A DNA stretch of 64,000 nt from Citrobacter amalonaticus Y19 (GTDB lineage Bacteria; Pseudomonadota; Gammaproteobacteria; Enterobacterales; Enterobacteriaceae): positions 2,480,001 to 2,544,000 of the forward strand of contig NZ_CP011132.1 of NCBI RefSeq assembly GCF_000981805.1. The letters are read 5' to 3'. The notes below the pieces were generated by a model. The model ran no database searches. It worked only from the letters and a program-made list of their open reading frames with translations, and was not told where the DNA came from. Position 1 is the stretch's first letter, and every line of letters starts with the position of its first letter. Position numbers and translations under genes: made by a program. Positions 52,134 to 62,096 of the stretch are shown here, in pieces.

Positions 52134-53690
52134 ATGTTCACACGCGCCTTAACGACTGGTCGAAAAATCGTGCTTACCTGCCTGATTACCGGGGTTGTCG
52201 TCGCTATTGTTATCAGTAGTCTACAGTTCGTAATGGCGTGGCATAAGCGGGAAGTCAAATACGACACGCTGGTTTTCGACATTCAACATTATCTGGTCAG
52301 CTATTTCGCCGATCTCAAAAGTACCACCGATATCCTCCAGCCGCTGACCTTAAATACCTGCCAACAAGTCGGCGCGGAACTCACTTCCCGTGCCGCGTTT
52401 AGCCTGAACGTTCGCGCTTTTTTGCTGGTTAAGGATAAGAAAGCCTTTTGCTCATCAGCAACTGGCGGAATGGATGCGCTACTGGCTGAACTGGTCCCCA
52501 GCCTCGATATCAGTAAAGATATCGATATGGCGATTATCCCGGGAACGCCGATGATGCCCAACAAACCGGCTATGGTAATCTGGTATCGCAATCCTCTGAT
52601 GCTGAACAGCGGCGTTTTCACCTCCCTGAATATCAACCTCACGCCGTATCTGCTGTATACCGCCCGACAGGAAGACTTTGACGGGATCGCCATTATCGTT
52701 GGCAACACCGTGTTATCGACCTTTTCGGACCATCTGCTCACCGTTGGTGAACTCGACAGTTCGCCGGAGCGCGAAGCAAAAATTAGCGGTGTTCCGGTGA
52801 CAATCAGGCTATACGCCACCAACTGGACCTGGCCCGACTTATGGTATGCCCTGCTTCTCGGCGGGATGGGAGGCATCATTGCAGGTTTACTCTGCTACTA
52901 CATCATGTGCATCCGCTTGCGGCCTGGGAAAGAGATCCTCACCGGAATCAAACGCGATCAATTCTATGTCGTCTATCAACCCGTCGTGGATACGCAGTCG
53001 CTGAAAGTCACCGGGCTGGAGGTGCTGCTGCGCTGGAAACATCCAACAGCGGGGGAAATCCCGCCTGATGCGTTTATTCATTACGCTGAAGCCCAGCACA
53101 TGATTGTGCCATTGACCCAGCATCTGTTTAAACTGCTGGCGCGAGATGCCCCTGAACTACAAAAAGTCCTCCCTGTTGGTGCAAAGTACGGTATCAATAT
53201 TGCGCCTGACCACCTGCACAGCAGTAGTTTTAAAGACGACGTTCGCCAGTTAGTCGCCGCGATGCCTCCCAACCACTTCCAGATCGTGCTGGAAATTACC
53301 GAACGCGACATGATCCAGCAGCATGAAGCCTCACAGTTGTTTGAATGGTTGCACGCCGCAGGCTTCGAAATTGCAATAGATGACTTCGGTACCGGCCACA
53401 GCGCGCTGATCTATCTGGAGCGCTATACCCTGGATTATCTGAAAATCGATCGCGGTTTTATTCACGCCATTGGTACCGAAACCGTCACTTCACCGGTGCT
53501 GGATGCAGTACTAACGCTCGCTAAGCGCCTCAATATGATGACGGTGGCCGAAGGGGTGGAAACGCCTGAGCAGGCGAAATGGCTGCATGAACACGGGGTT
53601 CGCTTTCTTCAGGGCTATTGGGTCAGCCGCCCAATGCCGCTCGACGAGTTTGTCCAGTGGGTTTCGCAGCCACACACGCTGAAATGGTAA
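52134..53690 (+). CDS. pdeN: Cyclic-di-GMP phosphodiesterase PdeN (Rtn)
   Basis: A 518-residue membrane enzyme. An N-terminal membrane segment (about 12-32), a periplasmic CSS-motif domain with Cys residues near 80 and 103 (LNTCQQ and KAFCSSA), a second membrane segment (about 240-262), then an EAL domain. The EAL is written EVL in GLEVLLRWKHP; the catalytic and metal residues follow in ITERDM, IDDFGTGHSALIYL, LKIDRGFI and AEGVETPEQ. It hydrolyses c-di-GMP to pGpG, under control of periplasmic disulfide state in related enzymes. Confidence 0.95.
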   Translation: MFTRALTTGRKIVLTCLITGVVVAIVISSLQFVMAWHKREVKYDTLVFDIQHYLVSYFADLKSTTDILQPLTLNTCQQVGAELTSRAAFSLNVRAFLLVKDKKAFCSSATGGMDALLAELVPSLDISKDIDMAIIPGTPMMPNKPAMVIWYRNPLMLNSGVFTSLNINLTPYLLYTARQEDFDGIAIIVGNTVLSTFSDHLLTVGELDSSPEREAKISGVPVTIRLYATNWTWPDLWYALLLGGMGGIIAGLLCYYIMCIRLRPGKEILTGIKRDQFYVVYQPVVDTQSLKVTGLEVLLRWKHPTAGEIPPDAFIHYAEAQHMIVPLTQHLFKLLARDAPELQKVLPVGAKYGINIAPDHLHSSSFKDDVRQLVAAMPPNHFQIVLEITERDMIQQHEASQLFEWLHAAGFEIAIDDFGTGHSALIYLERYTLDYLKIDRGFIHAIGTETVTSPVLDAVLTLAKRLNMMTVAEGVETPEQAKWLHEHGVRFLQGYWVSRPMPLDEFVQWVSQPHTLKW

Positions 53691-53786
53691 AGCGCCGACG
53701 CGTGGATTCACAACAGACGCCACCTGCCCTATTATTCAGGCATAAGTGTGACCTGCGCTGGCAGGTAAGCAAAAGAAGGAATCCCT

Positions 53787-55607
53787 TTGCAGATAATCGT
53801 TCGCATATTGCTGCTGTTTGTCATGTTGATGAGCGCGGGCGCCCAGGCGCAGGCAATCAAAGAGAGCTATGCCTTCGCCGTATTGGGAGAGCCTAAATAC
53901 GCGTTCAATTTTGATCATTTCGATTATGCCAACCCCGCGGCCCCCAAAGGCGGTCAGATCACGCTTTCCGCCCTCGGCACATTCGATAATTTCAACCGCT
54001 ATGCCCTGCGCGGTAATCCCGCCGCACGGACCGAACAACTCTACGACACCCTGTTTACCACGTCTGATGACGAACCCGGCAGCTATTATCCACTGATCGC
54101 CGAGAGCGCACGCTATGCGGAGGATTATTCGTGGGTTGAAATCACGATCAACCCTCGCGCCCGCTTTCATGATGGAAAGCCCATCATGGCAAAAGATGTC
54201 GCCTTTACCTTCAACAAATTTATGACTGAAGGCGTGCCGCAGTTTCGTCTGGTCTACAAAGGCACAACGGTCAAAGCCATTGCGCCGCTGACCGTACGTA
54301 TGGAACTCGCGAAGCCGGGTAAAGAGGATATGCTCAGCCTGTTCTCGCTGCCCGTAATGCCACAAGCGTACTGGAAAGATCACAAACTCAGCGACCCGCT
54401 GTCCAGACCTCCACTGGGCAGCGGTCCTTATCGCATCAGTCAGTGGAAGATGGGCCAGTATATTGTCTATTCGCGCGTGAAGGATTACTGGGCCGCCAAT
54501 CTGCCGGTCAATCGCGGCCGCTGGAATTTCGATGTCATTCGCTACGACTATTATCTCGACGACAACGTGGCTTTTGAGGCCTTTAAGGCTGGTGCGTTCG
54601 ATTTGCGCCTGGAAAGCGACGCCAAAAACTGGGCGACACGCTATGTCGGTAAAAACTTTGATAATCAGTACATCATCAAAGATGAACAGAAAAATGAATC
54701 GGCGCAGGATACGCGCTGGCTGGCTTTCAACACTCAGCGCCCCGTTTTCAGCGACCGACGCGTCCGTGAAGCCGTTACGCTGGCGTTCGATTTTGAGTGG
54801 ATGAATAAAGCGCTGTTCTACAACGCCTGGAGCCGGGCAAACAGCTATTTCCAGAACACCGAGTATGCCGCCAGAAACTACCCTGACGCGGCTGAACTGG
54901 TACTGCTGGCACCGATGAAAGAGGACCTGCCGCCGGAAGTCTTCAGCCAGATTTATCAGCCTCCCGTGTCTAAAGGTGACGGTTACGATCGGGAAAACCT
55001 GTTAAAAGCCGATAACTTACTGAAAGACGCGGGCTGGGAACTGAAAGGTCAGCAGCGGATTAACACCGCCACCGGTAAACCGTTGAGCTTTGAACTGCTC
55101 ATTTCCGCCGCCAGTAACAGCCAGTGGGTCCTGCCCTTCCAGCATAATCTCCAGCGTCTGGGGATTACGATGAACATTCGCCAGGTGGATAACTCACAAC
55201 TCACCAATCGCTTGCGCAGTCGGGATTACGACATGATGCCAACCCTGTGGCGCGCGATGCCGTGGCCCAGTTCCGATCTGCAAATCTCCTGGGCGTCCGA
55301 ATACATCGACTCAAGCTATAATGCCCCCGGCGTGAAAAGTCCGGTGGTCGACAAACTCATCAATCAAATCATCGCGGCGCAAGGGGATAAAAACAAACTG
55401 CTGCCGCTTGGGCGCGCGCTGGACAGAGTGCTGACCTGGAATTACTACATGCTGCCGATGTGGTACATGGCGGAAGACCGACTGGCATGGTGGGATAAAT
55501 TCTCTCGTCCTGCCATTCGTCCAATTTATACCCTCGGTCTGGATAACTGGTGGTATGACGTGAACCGGGCGGCGAAGTTGCCTGCCGCCAGACGACAGGG
55601 AGAATAA
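53787..55607 (+). CDS. yejA: YejA, periplasmic binding protein of the YejABEF peptide/microcin C transporter
   Basis: A 606-residue SBP_bac_5 family binding protein with a short signal peptide ending AQAQA. It delivers oligopeptides and the antibiotic microcin C to YejBEF. The start is TTG at 53787, preceded by AGAAGGA at a 6-bp distance; the encoded N-terminus MQIIVRILLLF agrees with the E. coli protein plus two residues. It begins the rightward yejABEF operon, and yejB starts at the very next base after its stop. Confidence 0.95.
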   Translation: MQIIVRILLLFVMLMSAGAQAQAIKESYAFAVLGEPKYAFNFDHFDYANPAAPKGGQITLSALGTFDNFNRYALRGNPAARTEQLYDTLFTTSDDEPGSYYPLIAESARYAEDYSWVEITINPRARFHDGKPIMAKDVAFTFNKFMTEGVPQFRLVYKGTTVKAIAPLTVRMELAKPGKEDMLSLFSLPVMPQAYWKDHKLSDPLSRPPLGSGPYRISQWKMGQYIVYSRVKDYWAANLPVNRGRWNFDVIRYDYYLDDNVAFEAFKAGAFDLRLESDAKNWATRYVGKNFDNQYIIKDEQKNESAQDTRWLAFNTQRPVFSDRRVREAVTLAFDFEWMNKALFYNAWSRANSYFQNTEYAARNYPDAAELVLLAPMKEDLPPEVFSQIYQPPVSKGDGYDRENLLKADNLLKDAGWELKGQQRINTATGKPLSFELLISAASNSQWVLPFQHNLQRLGITMNIRQVDNSQLTNRLRSRDYDMMPTLWRAMPWPSSDLQISWASEYIDSSYNAPGVKSPVVDKLINQIIAAQGDKNKLLPLGRALDRVLTWNYYMLPMWYMAEDRLAWWDKFSRPAIRPIYTLGLDNWWYDVNRAAKLPAARRQGE

Positions 55608-56702
55608 ATGGGCGCGTACCTGATTCGCCGTTTGTTGCTGGTTATCCCGACGCTCTGGGCGATTATCACCATCAACTTTTTCATCGTGCAAATTGCCCCT
55701 GGCGGCCCGGTCGACCAGGCGATTGCCGCCATTGAATTTGGGCAGACGAGCGCACTGCCCGGTGCCGGAAGCGAAGGCATTCGCGCCAGCCACGCCCGGA
55801 CCGGGGTGGGGAATATCAGCGACAGCAACTATCGCGGAGGGCGCGGCCTTGACCCTGAAGTGATTGCCGAAATCACCCAACGCTACGGTTTTGATAAGCC
55901 ACTGCACGAGCGCTATTTCACCATGCTGTGGAATTACATTCGCTTCGATTTCGGCGACAGCCTGTTTCGTAGCGCCTCGGTGCTAACGCTCATCAAAGAG
56001 AGTCTGCCGGTGTCAGTTACCCTGGGGCTGTGGAGTACGCTTATCATCTATCTGGTGTCGATTCCGTTGGGGATCCGCAAGGCCGTGCATAACGGCAGCC
56101 GGTTCGACGTCTGGAGCAGCGCGTTTATTATCATCGGCTACGCTATCCCGGCGTTTCTGTTCGCAATACTGTTGATTGTCTTCTTTGCCGGCGGCAGCTA
56201 TTACGATCTCTTCCCGCTGCGTGGTCTGGTCTCGGCGAATTTTGACTCCCTGCCCTGGTATCAGAAGATAACCGACTATCTGTGGCACATCACCTTACCC
56301 GTCCTTGCGACCGTCATTGGCGGGTTTGCCGCATTGACCATGCTGACCAAAAATTCCTTTCTCGATGAGGTCCGTAAACAGTACGTCGTCACCGCCCGAG
56401 CCAAAGGGGTGAGTGAGGGGAATATCCTGTGGAAGCACGTTTTTCGCAACGCCATGCTGCTGGTGATCGCCGGTTTTCCAGCCACGTTTATCAGTATGTT
56501 TTTCACCGGTTCGCTGCTGATTGAAGTGATGTTCTCACTCAATGGTCTGGGACTGTTGGGCTATGAGGCAACGGTTTCACGAGACTACCCGGTGATGTTT
56601 GGTACGCTGTACATCTTCACCCTGATTGGCCTGCTGCTGAATATTCTCAGTGATATCAGCTATACGCTGGTCGATCCGCGTATTGATTTTGAGGGACGCT
56701 GA
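55608..56702 (+). CDS. yejB: YejB, ABC transporter permease
   Basis: A 364-residue permease of the DppB/OppB type with six membrane segments. The EAA loop is visible in ARAKGVSEGNILWKHVFRNAM. It contains the family's long N-terminal periplasmic loop (residues about 40-95). It pairs with YejE to form the channel. The start abuts the yejA stop and its stop overlaps the yejE ATG by 1 bp (TGATGG), so the whole operon is tightly coupled. Confidence 0.96.
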   Translation: MGAYLIRRLLLVIPTLWAIITINFFIVQIAPGGPVDQAIAAIEFGQTSALPGAGSEGIRASHARTGVGNISDSNYRGGRGLDPEVIAEITQRYGFDKPLHERYFTMLWNYIRFDFGDSLFRSASVLTLIKESLPVSVTLGLWSTLIIYLVSIPLGIRKAVHNGSRFDVWSSAFIIIGYAIPAFLFAILLIVFFAGGSYYDLFPLRGLVSANFDSLPWYQKITDYLWHITLPVLATVIGGFAALTMLTKNSFLDEVRKQYVVTARAKGVSEGNILWKHVFRNAMLLVIAGFPATFISMFFTGSLLIEVMFSLNGLGLLGYEATVSRDYPVMFGTLYIFTLIGLLLNILSDISYTLVDPRIDFEGR

Positions 56703-57727
56703 TGGCCCATTTAAGCCCCGTCAATCAGGCCCGCTGGGCACGTTTTCGCCATAATCGTCGTGGTTTCTGGTCGCTGTGGATTTTTCTCGTCTTGTTTGGT
56801 CTGAGCCTGTGCTCTGAGCTGATTGCTAACGACAAACCGTTACTGGTGCGCTACGACGGAAGCTGGTATTTCCCGCTGGTCAAAAACTACAGTGAGAGCG
56901 ATTTCGGCGGCCCACTGGCAACGAGGGCGGATTACCAGGACCCGTGGCTGAAGCAACAACTGGAAAACCGCGGTTGGGTTCTCTGGGCACCGGTGCGCTT
57001 TGGGGCGAACAGCATCAACTTTGCGACCGACACCCCCTTCCCCTCTCCCCCTTCGGCGCAAAACTGGCTGGGTACCGATGCCAACGGCGGCGACGTGCTG
57101 GCGCGAGTGCTTTACGGCACGCGTATTTCCATTCTTTTTGGCCTGATGCTTACCCTGTGTTCAAGCGTCATGGGCGTGCTGGCCGGGGCGCTACAGGGCT
57201 ATTACGGTGGCAAAGTGGATCTCTGGGGCCAGCGGTTTATTGAGGTCTGGTCGGGTATGCCGACGCTTTTCCTGATCATTTTGCTCTCCAGCGTTGTGCA
57301 ACCCAATTTCTGGTGGCTGCTGGCAATTACCGTGCTGTTTGGCTGGATGAGCCTGGTGGGCGTGGTGCGCGCAGAGTTCTTACGCACGCGCAATTTTGAC
57401 TATATCCGGGCCGCCCAGGCGCTCGGCGTCAGTGACCGCAGTATTATCTTTCGCCACATGCTACCCAACGCGATGGTTGCCACCCTGACCTTCTTACCGT
57501 TCATTTTATGCAGCTCTATCACCACCCTGACGTCGCTGGATTTCCTCGGCTTTGGTTTGCCGTTGGGCTCTCCTTCGCTGGGCGAGTTGCTCCTGCAAGG
57601 TAAAAATAACCTGCAAGCGCCGTGGCTGGGCATTACAGCCTTCCTGTCCGTGGCCATTTTACTCTCGCTACTGATCTTTATCGGCGAGGCCGTCCGTGAC
57701 GCATTCGATCCCAACAAGGCGGTGTAA
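56702..57727 (+). CDS. yejE: YejE, ABC transporter permease
   Basis: A 341-residue permease of the DppC/OppC type with an N-terminal OppC-N segment (ARFRHNRRGFWSLWIF) and the EAA loop in YIRAAQALGVSDRSIIFRHMLPNAM. A periplasmic insert of about 90 residues follows the first membrane segment. Second channel subunit with YejB. One base separates its stop from the yejF ATG. Confidence 0.96.
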   Translation: MAHLSPVNQARWARFRHNRRGFWSLWIFLVLFGLSLCSELIANDKPLLVRYDGSWYFPLVKNYSESDFGGPLATRADYQDPWLKQQLENRGWVLWAPVRFGANSINFATDTPFPSPPSAQNWLGTDANGGDVLARVLYGTRISILFGLMLTLCSSVMGVLAGALQGYYGGKVDLWGQRFIEVWSGMPTLFLIILLSSVVQPNFWWLLAITVLFGWMSLVGVVRAEFLRTRNFDYIRAAQALGVSDRSIIFRHMLPNAMVATLTFLPFILCSSITTLTSLDFLGFGLPLGSPSLGELLLQGKNNLQAPWLGITAFLSVAILLSLLIFIGEAVRDAFDPNKAV

Positions 57728-57728
57728 C

Positions 57729-59318
57729 ATGACGCAACCTTTGCTCGCCATTGACAATCTGACGCTGGGATTTCGCAAGCAGGAGACGGTCCGCACCGTG
57801 GTTAACGCGATTTCCTTGCGCGTGGAGGCCGGCGAAACGCTGGCGCTGGTGGGAGAATCCGGCTCCGGCAAGAGCGTTACCGCGCTGTCGATTCTGCGCC
57901 TGTTGCCTACCCCGCCCGCAGTGTATCTCGGCGGCGACATCCGTTTTCACGGGGAATCCTTACTGCATGCCAGTGAGCAGACCCTGCGCGGCGTACGCGG
58001 CAACAAAATCGCCATGATTTTCCAGGAGCCGATGGTGTCGCTGAACCCGCTTCACAATCTCGAAAAACAGCTCTATGAAGTGCTTTCCCTGCACCGGGGA
58101 ATGCGTCGGGAAGCGGCACGTGCGGAGATATTGAGCTGTCTCGACCGGGTCGGCATTCGCCAGGCGGCAGCACGGCTGGGTGATTACCCGCACCAGCTTT
58201 CCGGCGGCGAACGCCAGCGGGTGATGATTGCAATGGCGCTGTTAACGCGACCCGAGTTGCTCATCGCTGATGAGCCAACCACCGCGCTGGATGTCTCGGT
58301 ACAGGCGCAAATCCTGCAACTGCTGCGCGAACTCCAGCACGAGCTGAATATGGGGATGCTGTTCATCACCCATAACCTCAGTATTGTCAGGAAGCTCGCC
58401 GACTGCGTGGCGGTGATGCAAAACGGGCAATGCGTTGAGCAAAACCGCGCCGCTCCCCTTCTCCGCGCACCGACACATCCCTACACGCAGAAGTTGCTCA
58501 ACAGCGAACCGGCAGGCGATCCGGTTCCATTGCCGCAGGGGCAGTCCCCCCTTCTCAGGGTTGAGGATTTGCGCGTCGCGTTCCCCATTCGTAAGGGTAT
58601 CCTTAAGCGCGTGGTGGCGAACAATGAAGTGGTGAAAGGCATCAGTTTCAGTCTGCAACCGGGTGAAACGCTGGGGCTGGTGGGGGAATCAGGCTCGGGA
58701 AAAAGCACTACCGGGCTGGCGCTCCTGCGGCTTATTACCTCTCAGGGCAGCATAGAATTTGACGGTCAACAGTTACAACATCTTAAGCGCCGACAACTGC
58801 TGCCCGTGCGTCATCGTATCCAGGTGGTCTTCCAGGATCCCAACTCCTCGCTGAATCCGCGACTGAGCGTACTGCAAATCATTGAGGAGGGACTGCGCGT
58901 TCACCAGCCAGCGCTCTCAGCCGAACAGCGTGAGCAGCAGGTCATGGCCGTGATGGCCGAAGTGGGACTGGATGCCGACACGCGTCACCGCTATCCGGCG
59001 GAGTTTTCCGGCGGTCAGCGCCAGCGTATCGCGATTGCCAGAGCGCTGATCCTCAAGCCGTCATTGATTGTTCTTGATGAACCCACATCGTCTCTCGATC
59101 GAACCGTGCAGGCGCAAATTCTCGCGTTGTTGAAATCGTTGCAGCAAAAGCACCGCCTGGCCTATATCTTCATCAGCCACGATCTGCACGTGGTACGCGC
59201 GTTATGCCATCAGGTGATTGTGCTGAGACAGGGAGAGGTTATCGAGCAGGGGCAATGCGAGCACGTTTTTAGCGCACCGCAGCAGGCGTATACGCGTCAG
59301 CTTCTCACGCTAAGCTGA
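57729..59318 (+). CDS. yejF: YejF, fused double ATPase of the YejABEF transporter
   Basis: A 529-residue ABC ATPase with two nucleotide-binding domains, a fusion of what are separate DppD and DppF subunits in other systems. Each half has Walker A (GESGSGKS), signature (LSGGERQR; FSGGQRQR) and Walker B (LLIADEPTTALD; LIVLDEPTSSLD). The ATG at 57729 is the E. coli start; the frame extends 11 codons back into yejE. Last gene of the operon; it meets convergent yejG 3 bp beyond its stop with no visible terminator. Confidence 0.96.
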   Translation: MTQPLLAIDNLTLGFRKQETVRTVVNAISLRVEAGETLALVGESGSGKSVTALSILRLLPTPPAVYLGGDIRFHGESLLHASEQTLRGVRGNKIAMIFQEPMVSLNPLHNLEKQLYEVLSLHRGMRREAARAEILSCLDRVGIRQAAARLGDYPHQLSGGERQRVMIAMALLTRPELLIADEPTTALDVSVQAQILQLLRELQHELNMGMLFITHNLSIVRKLADCVAVMQNGQCVEQNRAAPLLRAPTHPYTQKLLNSEPAGDPVPLPQGQSPLLRVEDLRVAFPIRKGILKRVVANNEVVKGISFSLQPGETLGLVGESGSGKSTTGLALLRLITSQGSIEFDGQQLQHLKRRQLLPVRHRIQVVFQDPNSSLNPRLSVLQIIEEGLRVHQPALSAEQREQQVMAVMAEVGLDADTRHRYPAEFSGGQRQRIAIARALILKPSLIVLDEPTSSLDRTVQAQILALLKSLQQKHRLAYIFISHDLHVVRALCHQVIVLRQGEVIEQGQCEHVFSAPQQAYTRQLLTLS

Positions 59319-59321
59319 CGC

Positions 59322-59666
59322 TCAAAATGGATTGTTGTTAGAAAATGGTTCGGCAATGGCCACGCCAAAGTTCTTCAGACGACAGGTCGCGGCAAACTCG
59401 TCCTGACGATTTACAAACAGGCACGGCTCGCCTTCACACTCCAGTACAGAGCAAGGGACTTCGATATCGCTGAGCGCCTGACTCAGTTTATGCATCACCG
59501 GCCAGGCGCTGTCGCCATCCGGACTCAGCAGTTTAAGTGCGACCAGACTGTTTTCGACGCTCTGGCCATTTTGCGGAATCGGTTCAACTTTCGAACCTGC
59601 GAAACCCGCTGACCAACGATAGTTCTGTGGTAAGCGATGAACGATTGAGAGCTGTAATGTTGTCAC
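59322..59666 (-). CDS. yejG: YejG family protein
   Basis: A 114-residue soluble protein identical in length and nearly in sequence to E. coli YejG (LQLSIVHRLPQNYRWSAGFAG; ending IAEPFSNNNPF). Function is unknown; it has been linked to aminoglycoside sensitivity in E. coli, which I cannot test here. The start is GTG at 59666 with GGGGAAAG just upstream; seven codons further an in-frame ATG exists but has no family support. Confidence 0.9.
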   Translation of the reverse strand: MTTLQLSIVHRLPQNYRWSAGFAGSKVEPIPQNGQSVENSLVALKLLSPDGDSAWPVMHKLSQALSDIEVPCSVLECEGEPCLFVNRQDEFAATCRLKNFGVAIAEPFSNNNPF

Positions 59667-60008
59667 TTTCTTTCCCCGGAAGCACAATCACTTCACAATT
59701 TATTTACATCCATATTAACACATCATTGACAATCCGTCCTTAAACGGTTGCATAACGTGACGATCCTTATCCCGCGTGGCCTGTATAGTCGGTATGGCCT
59801 TTATTAAAATAGCGGTTTCCAGTCGGGACGGGAGCGCGGGCTATATGTACCCGTTTCTGCGATCTAACTCAACCTTTTTAACTACAATGATGTGACTTTT
59901 TACATAAATTGATTTTACATAAAATAAACATATATCGGGGAAATGATGGAATTGTCGTTGACGTACATCAACAAAGGAAGCCGAACGGCTCCCATGTTGT
60001 GTCTTTGA
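59667..60008. other. 342-bp gap between yejG and bcr
   Basis: Contains the yejG promoter region (AT-rich stretch near 59700-59730) and the region 3' of bcr. No tRNA, terminator with T run, or conserved ORF was seen. Confidence 0.5.
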
Positions 60009-61199
60009 TCACCGTTTTTTCGGGCGGCTCGCATAGAGATAGAACAAAATTGAACAACTTGCACAAAAAGCAATGGACCAAATCATCGGCCAGGCCGAGT
60101 TAAACGTCGCCAGTGAGAGCAACGCGCCGACGAGCGCGCCAATGCCAAAGCGGAAGGTGCCTGCCAGCGACGAGGCCGTTCCCGCCATATGGGGAAACTC
60201 ATCGAGGATCACCGCCATCGCGTTGGAGGAGATCATCGACACGCAGCCGACAAAGACCGCCACACCCAGCACCAGCGCCCAGAAACCGACGCCAAACAGC
60301 GCGCTGAGCACCATCCACACCGCCATCACCAGTTGGATCCACAAGCCGGTACGGAACATGTTCAGCGCCCCGATCCGACGCACAAAGCGACTGTTAAAAA
60401 TCGTCATAATGAACAAAAAGACGATGTTCAGGGCGAAATAGTAGCCAAAATCCTGCGGCGATACGTGGTTGATTTCGATATACACGAAAGGCCCGGCGCT
60501 GAGAAATGAGAACATCCCGGCAAAGCTAAAACCGCTGGCCAACATATAGCTCAACACCCGCTTATGGCGAAACAACGAGGCGAAGTTACCTATCGTCGTG
60601 CGAATATGAAACGGCTGGCGCTTTTCAACCGGCAGCGTCTCTTTAATGAGTGTCGCGATCATAACTGAGGCCAGCACCGCTGCGATCGCCAGGATCCAGA
60701 AGATGTAGTGCCAGCTCAGCCATACCAGCACCCAACCGCCGATAATCGGCGCCATCAGCGGCGCAATCGTGGTCACCAGCATGACGAATGACATCATGCG
60801 GGAGAACTCTTCTTTCGGGTACATATCGCGCATCAGCGCATTGATCACCACGCTGGCCGCGGCTGCCGCCAGGCCGTGAAAGAATCGCATGACAATCAGT
60901 TGATCGATGGTCTGCGCCAGCGCGCAGGCCACAGCCGCAGCGGCGAACACCAGCGTGCCGCCGAGGATCACCGGTTTGCGCCCGAGGCTATCCGCCATCG
61001 GTCCATACAGCAACTGCCCTACGGCGAAGCCCAGTATATAGGTGCTGAGTGTCATCTGCGCACTGCCTGCCGGCACGCCAAACTGCTCGGAGATCACCGG
61101 TAGCGCCGGAAGATACATATCGATCGACAGCGGCATCAGCATAGCCAGCAGACCGAGAATAAAAACAATGGCAAAAGACGAGTGCTGCCGGGTGGTCAC
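60009..61199 (-). CDS. bcr: Bicyclomycin/sulfonamide efflux pump Bcr (MFS)
   Basis: A 396-residue drug/H+ antiporter with 12 membrane segments, DHA1 family, Bcr/CflA type. The signature LSIDMYLPALPVI at the first segment and the loop ADSLGRKPVILGG are intact. It exports bicyclomycin, sulfonamides and dipeptides/L-cysteine in E. coli. It precedes no partner gene here; rsuA lies 51 bp upstream on the same strand, so rsuA-bcr may be co-transcribed, as in E. coli. Confidence 0.95.
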   Translation of the reverse strand: MTTRQHSSFAIVFILGLLAMLMPLSIDMYLPALPVISEQFGVPAGSAQMTLSTYILGFAVGQLLYGPMADSLGRKPVILGGTLVFAAAAVACALAQTIDQLIVMRFFHGLAAAAASVVINALMRDMYPKEEFSRMMSFVMLVTTIAPLMAPIIGGWVLVWLSWHYIFWILAIAAVLASVMIATLIKETLPVEKRQPFHIRTTIGNFASLFRHKRVLSYMLASGFSFAGMFSFLSAGPFVYIEINHVSPQDFGYYFALNIVFLFIMTIFNSRFVRRIGALNMFRTGLWIQLVMAVWMVLSALFGVGFWALVLGVAVFVGCVSMISSNAMAVILDEFPHMAGTASSLAGTFRFGIGALVGALLSLATFNSAWPMIWSIAFCASCSILFYLYASRPKKR

Positions 61200-61250
61200 A
61201 AAAAACTCCTGAATTTGTCAGAGGGAGGTTAAAAACCTGGCCTGTCTGGC

Positions 61251-61946
61251 TTAGCCAACGCTGGCAATTTCCGCGTCAGTCAATGGACGATACTCACCCG
61301 GTTCAAGGTCAGCATCGAGAGTAATGGCGCCGATTCGCTCGCGGTGCAGTCCGACAACATGGTTGCCCACGGCGGCAAACATTCGTTTCACCTGATGATA
61401 GCGCCCTTCGCTGATGGTCAGACGCACCTGCGTGGGAGTCATAACCTCAAGCACCGCCGGTTTCGTGAGATCTTTCTCGTTATGTAGCTGCACGCCTTTC
61501 GCAAACTGCGCGGCGGTATCATCAGCAACCGGCGACTCCAGCGTGACCAGATAGGTTTTCTCGCAGTGATGACGTGGCGAAGTGATACGATGCGACCACT
61601 GCCCATCGTCGGTCATCAGCACCAGACCGGTGGTGTCGATATCCAGGCGACCCGCAGCGTGTAATTTATGTGCGACCGGCTCATCCAGGAAGTAAAGGAT
61701 CGTCGGATGATCCGGGTCATCGGTCGAACACACGTAGCCCTGGGGTTTATTAAGCATAAAGTAACGAGGGCCGTTTTGCTGAACCAGCGTGTTGCCATCA
61801 TATTCTACGTCGTGTTCTGGCAGCAGTTTGAACGCGGTATTTCGGATGATTTCACCATCCACGGTAACACGGCTACCGCGGATCTCGCGCCCGGCAATAG
61901 CGCGGCTGACGCCGAGTTGCTGAGCGATAAATTTATCAAGTCGCAT
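61251..61946 (-). CDS. rsuA: 16S rRNA pseudouridine(516) synthase
   Basis: A 231-residue enzyme that isomerises U516 of 16S rRNA. An N-terminal S4 RNA-binding domain (MRLDKFIAQQLGVSRAIAGR) is followed by the RsuA/RluB/E/F catalytic domain with the essential Asp in AAGRLDIDTTGLVLMT and the closing EGRYHQVKRMFAAVG. The ATG at 61946 gives the E. coli length of 231; the frame runs 30 codons upstream, across the promoter. Confidence 0.97.
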   Translation of the reverse strand: MRLDKFIAQQLGVSRAIAGREIRGSRVTVDGEIIRNTAFKLLPEHDVEYDGNTLVQQNGPRYFMLNKPQGYVCSTDDPDHPTILYFLDEPVAHKLHAAGRLDIDTTGLVLMTDDGQWSHRITSPRHHCEKTYLVTLESPVADDTAAQFAKGVQLHNEKDLTKPAVLEVMTPTQVRLTISEGRYHQVKRMFAAVGNHVVGLHRERIGAITLDADLEPGEYRPLTDAEIASVG

Positions 61947-62096
61947 GAGTGTGATTTTGCCTGTAAAAATACGGGAATCGGGCCATTGCCCGAAAAGTGG
62001 AGCCGTTATCTGCCCAGTATAGCGGGCTAACAACATCCCTCAAGGGAAAACGATTCGTGGCATACTATACCCGAGTTCGTTACGTATTGTGAGACC

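Noticed and set aside
59909..60103. Small ORF between yejG and bcr
   Set aside because: It overlaps the 3' end of bcr on the other strand, has no family features and no convincing RBS.
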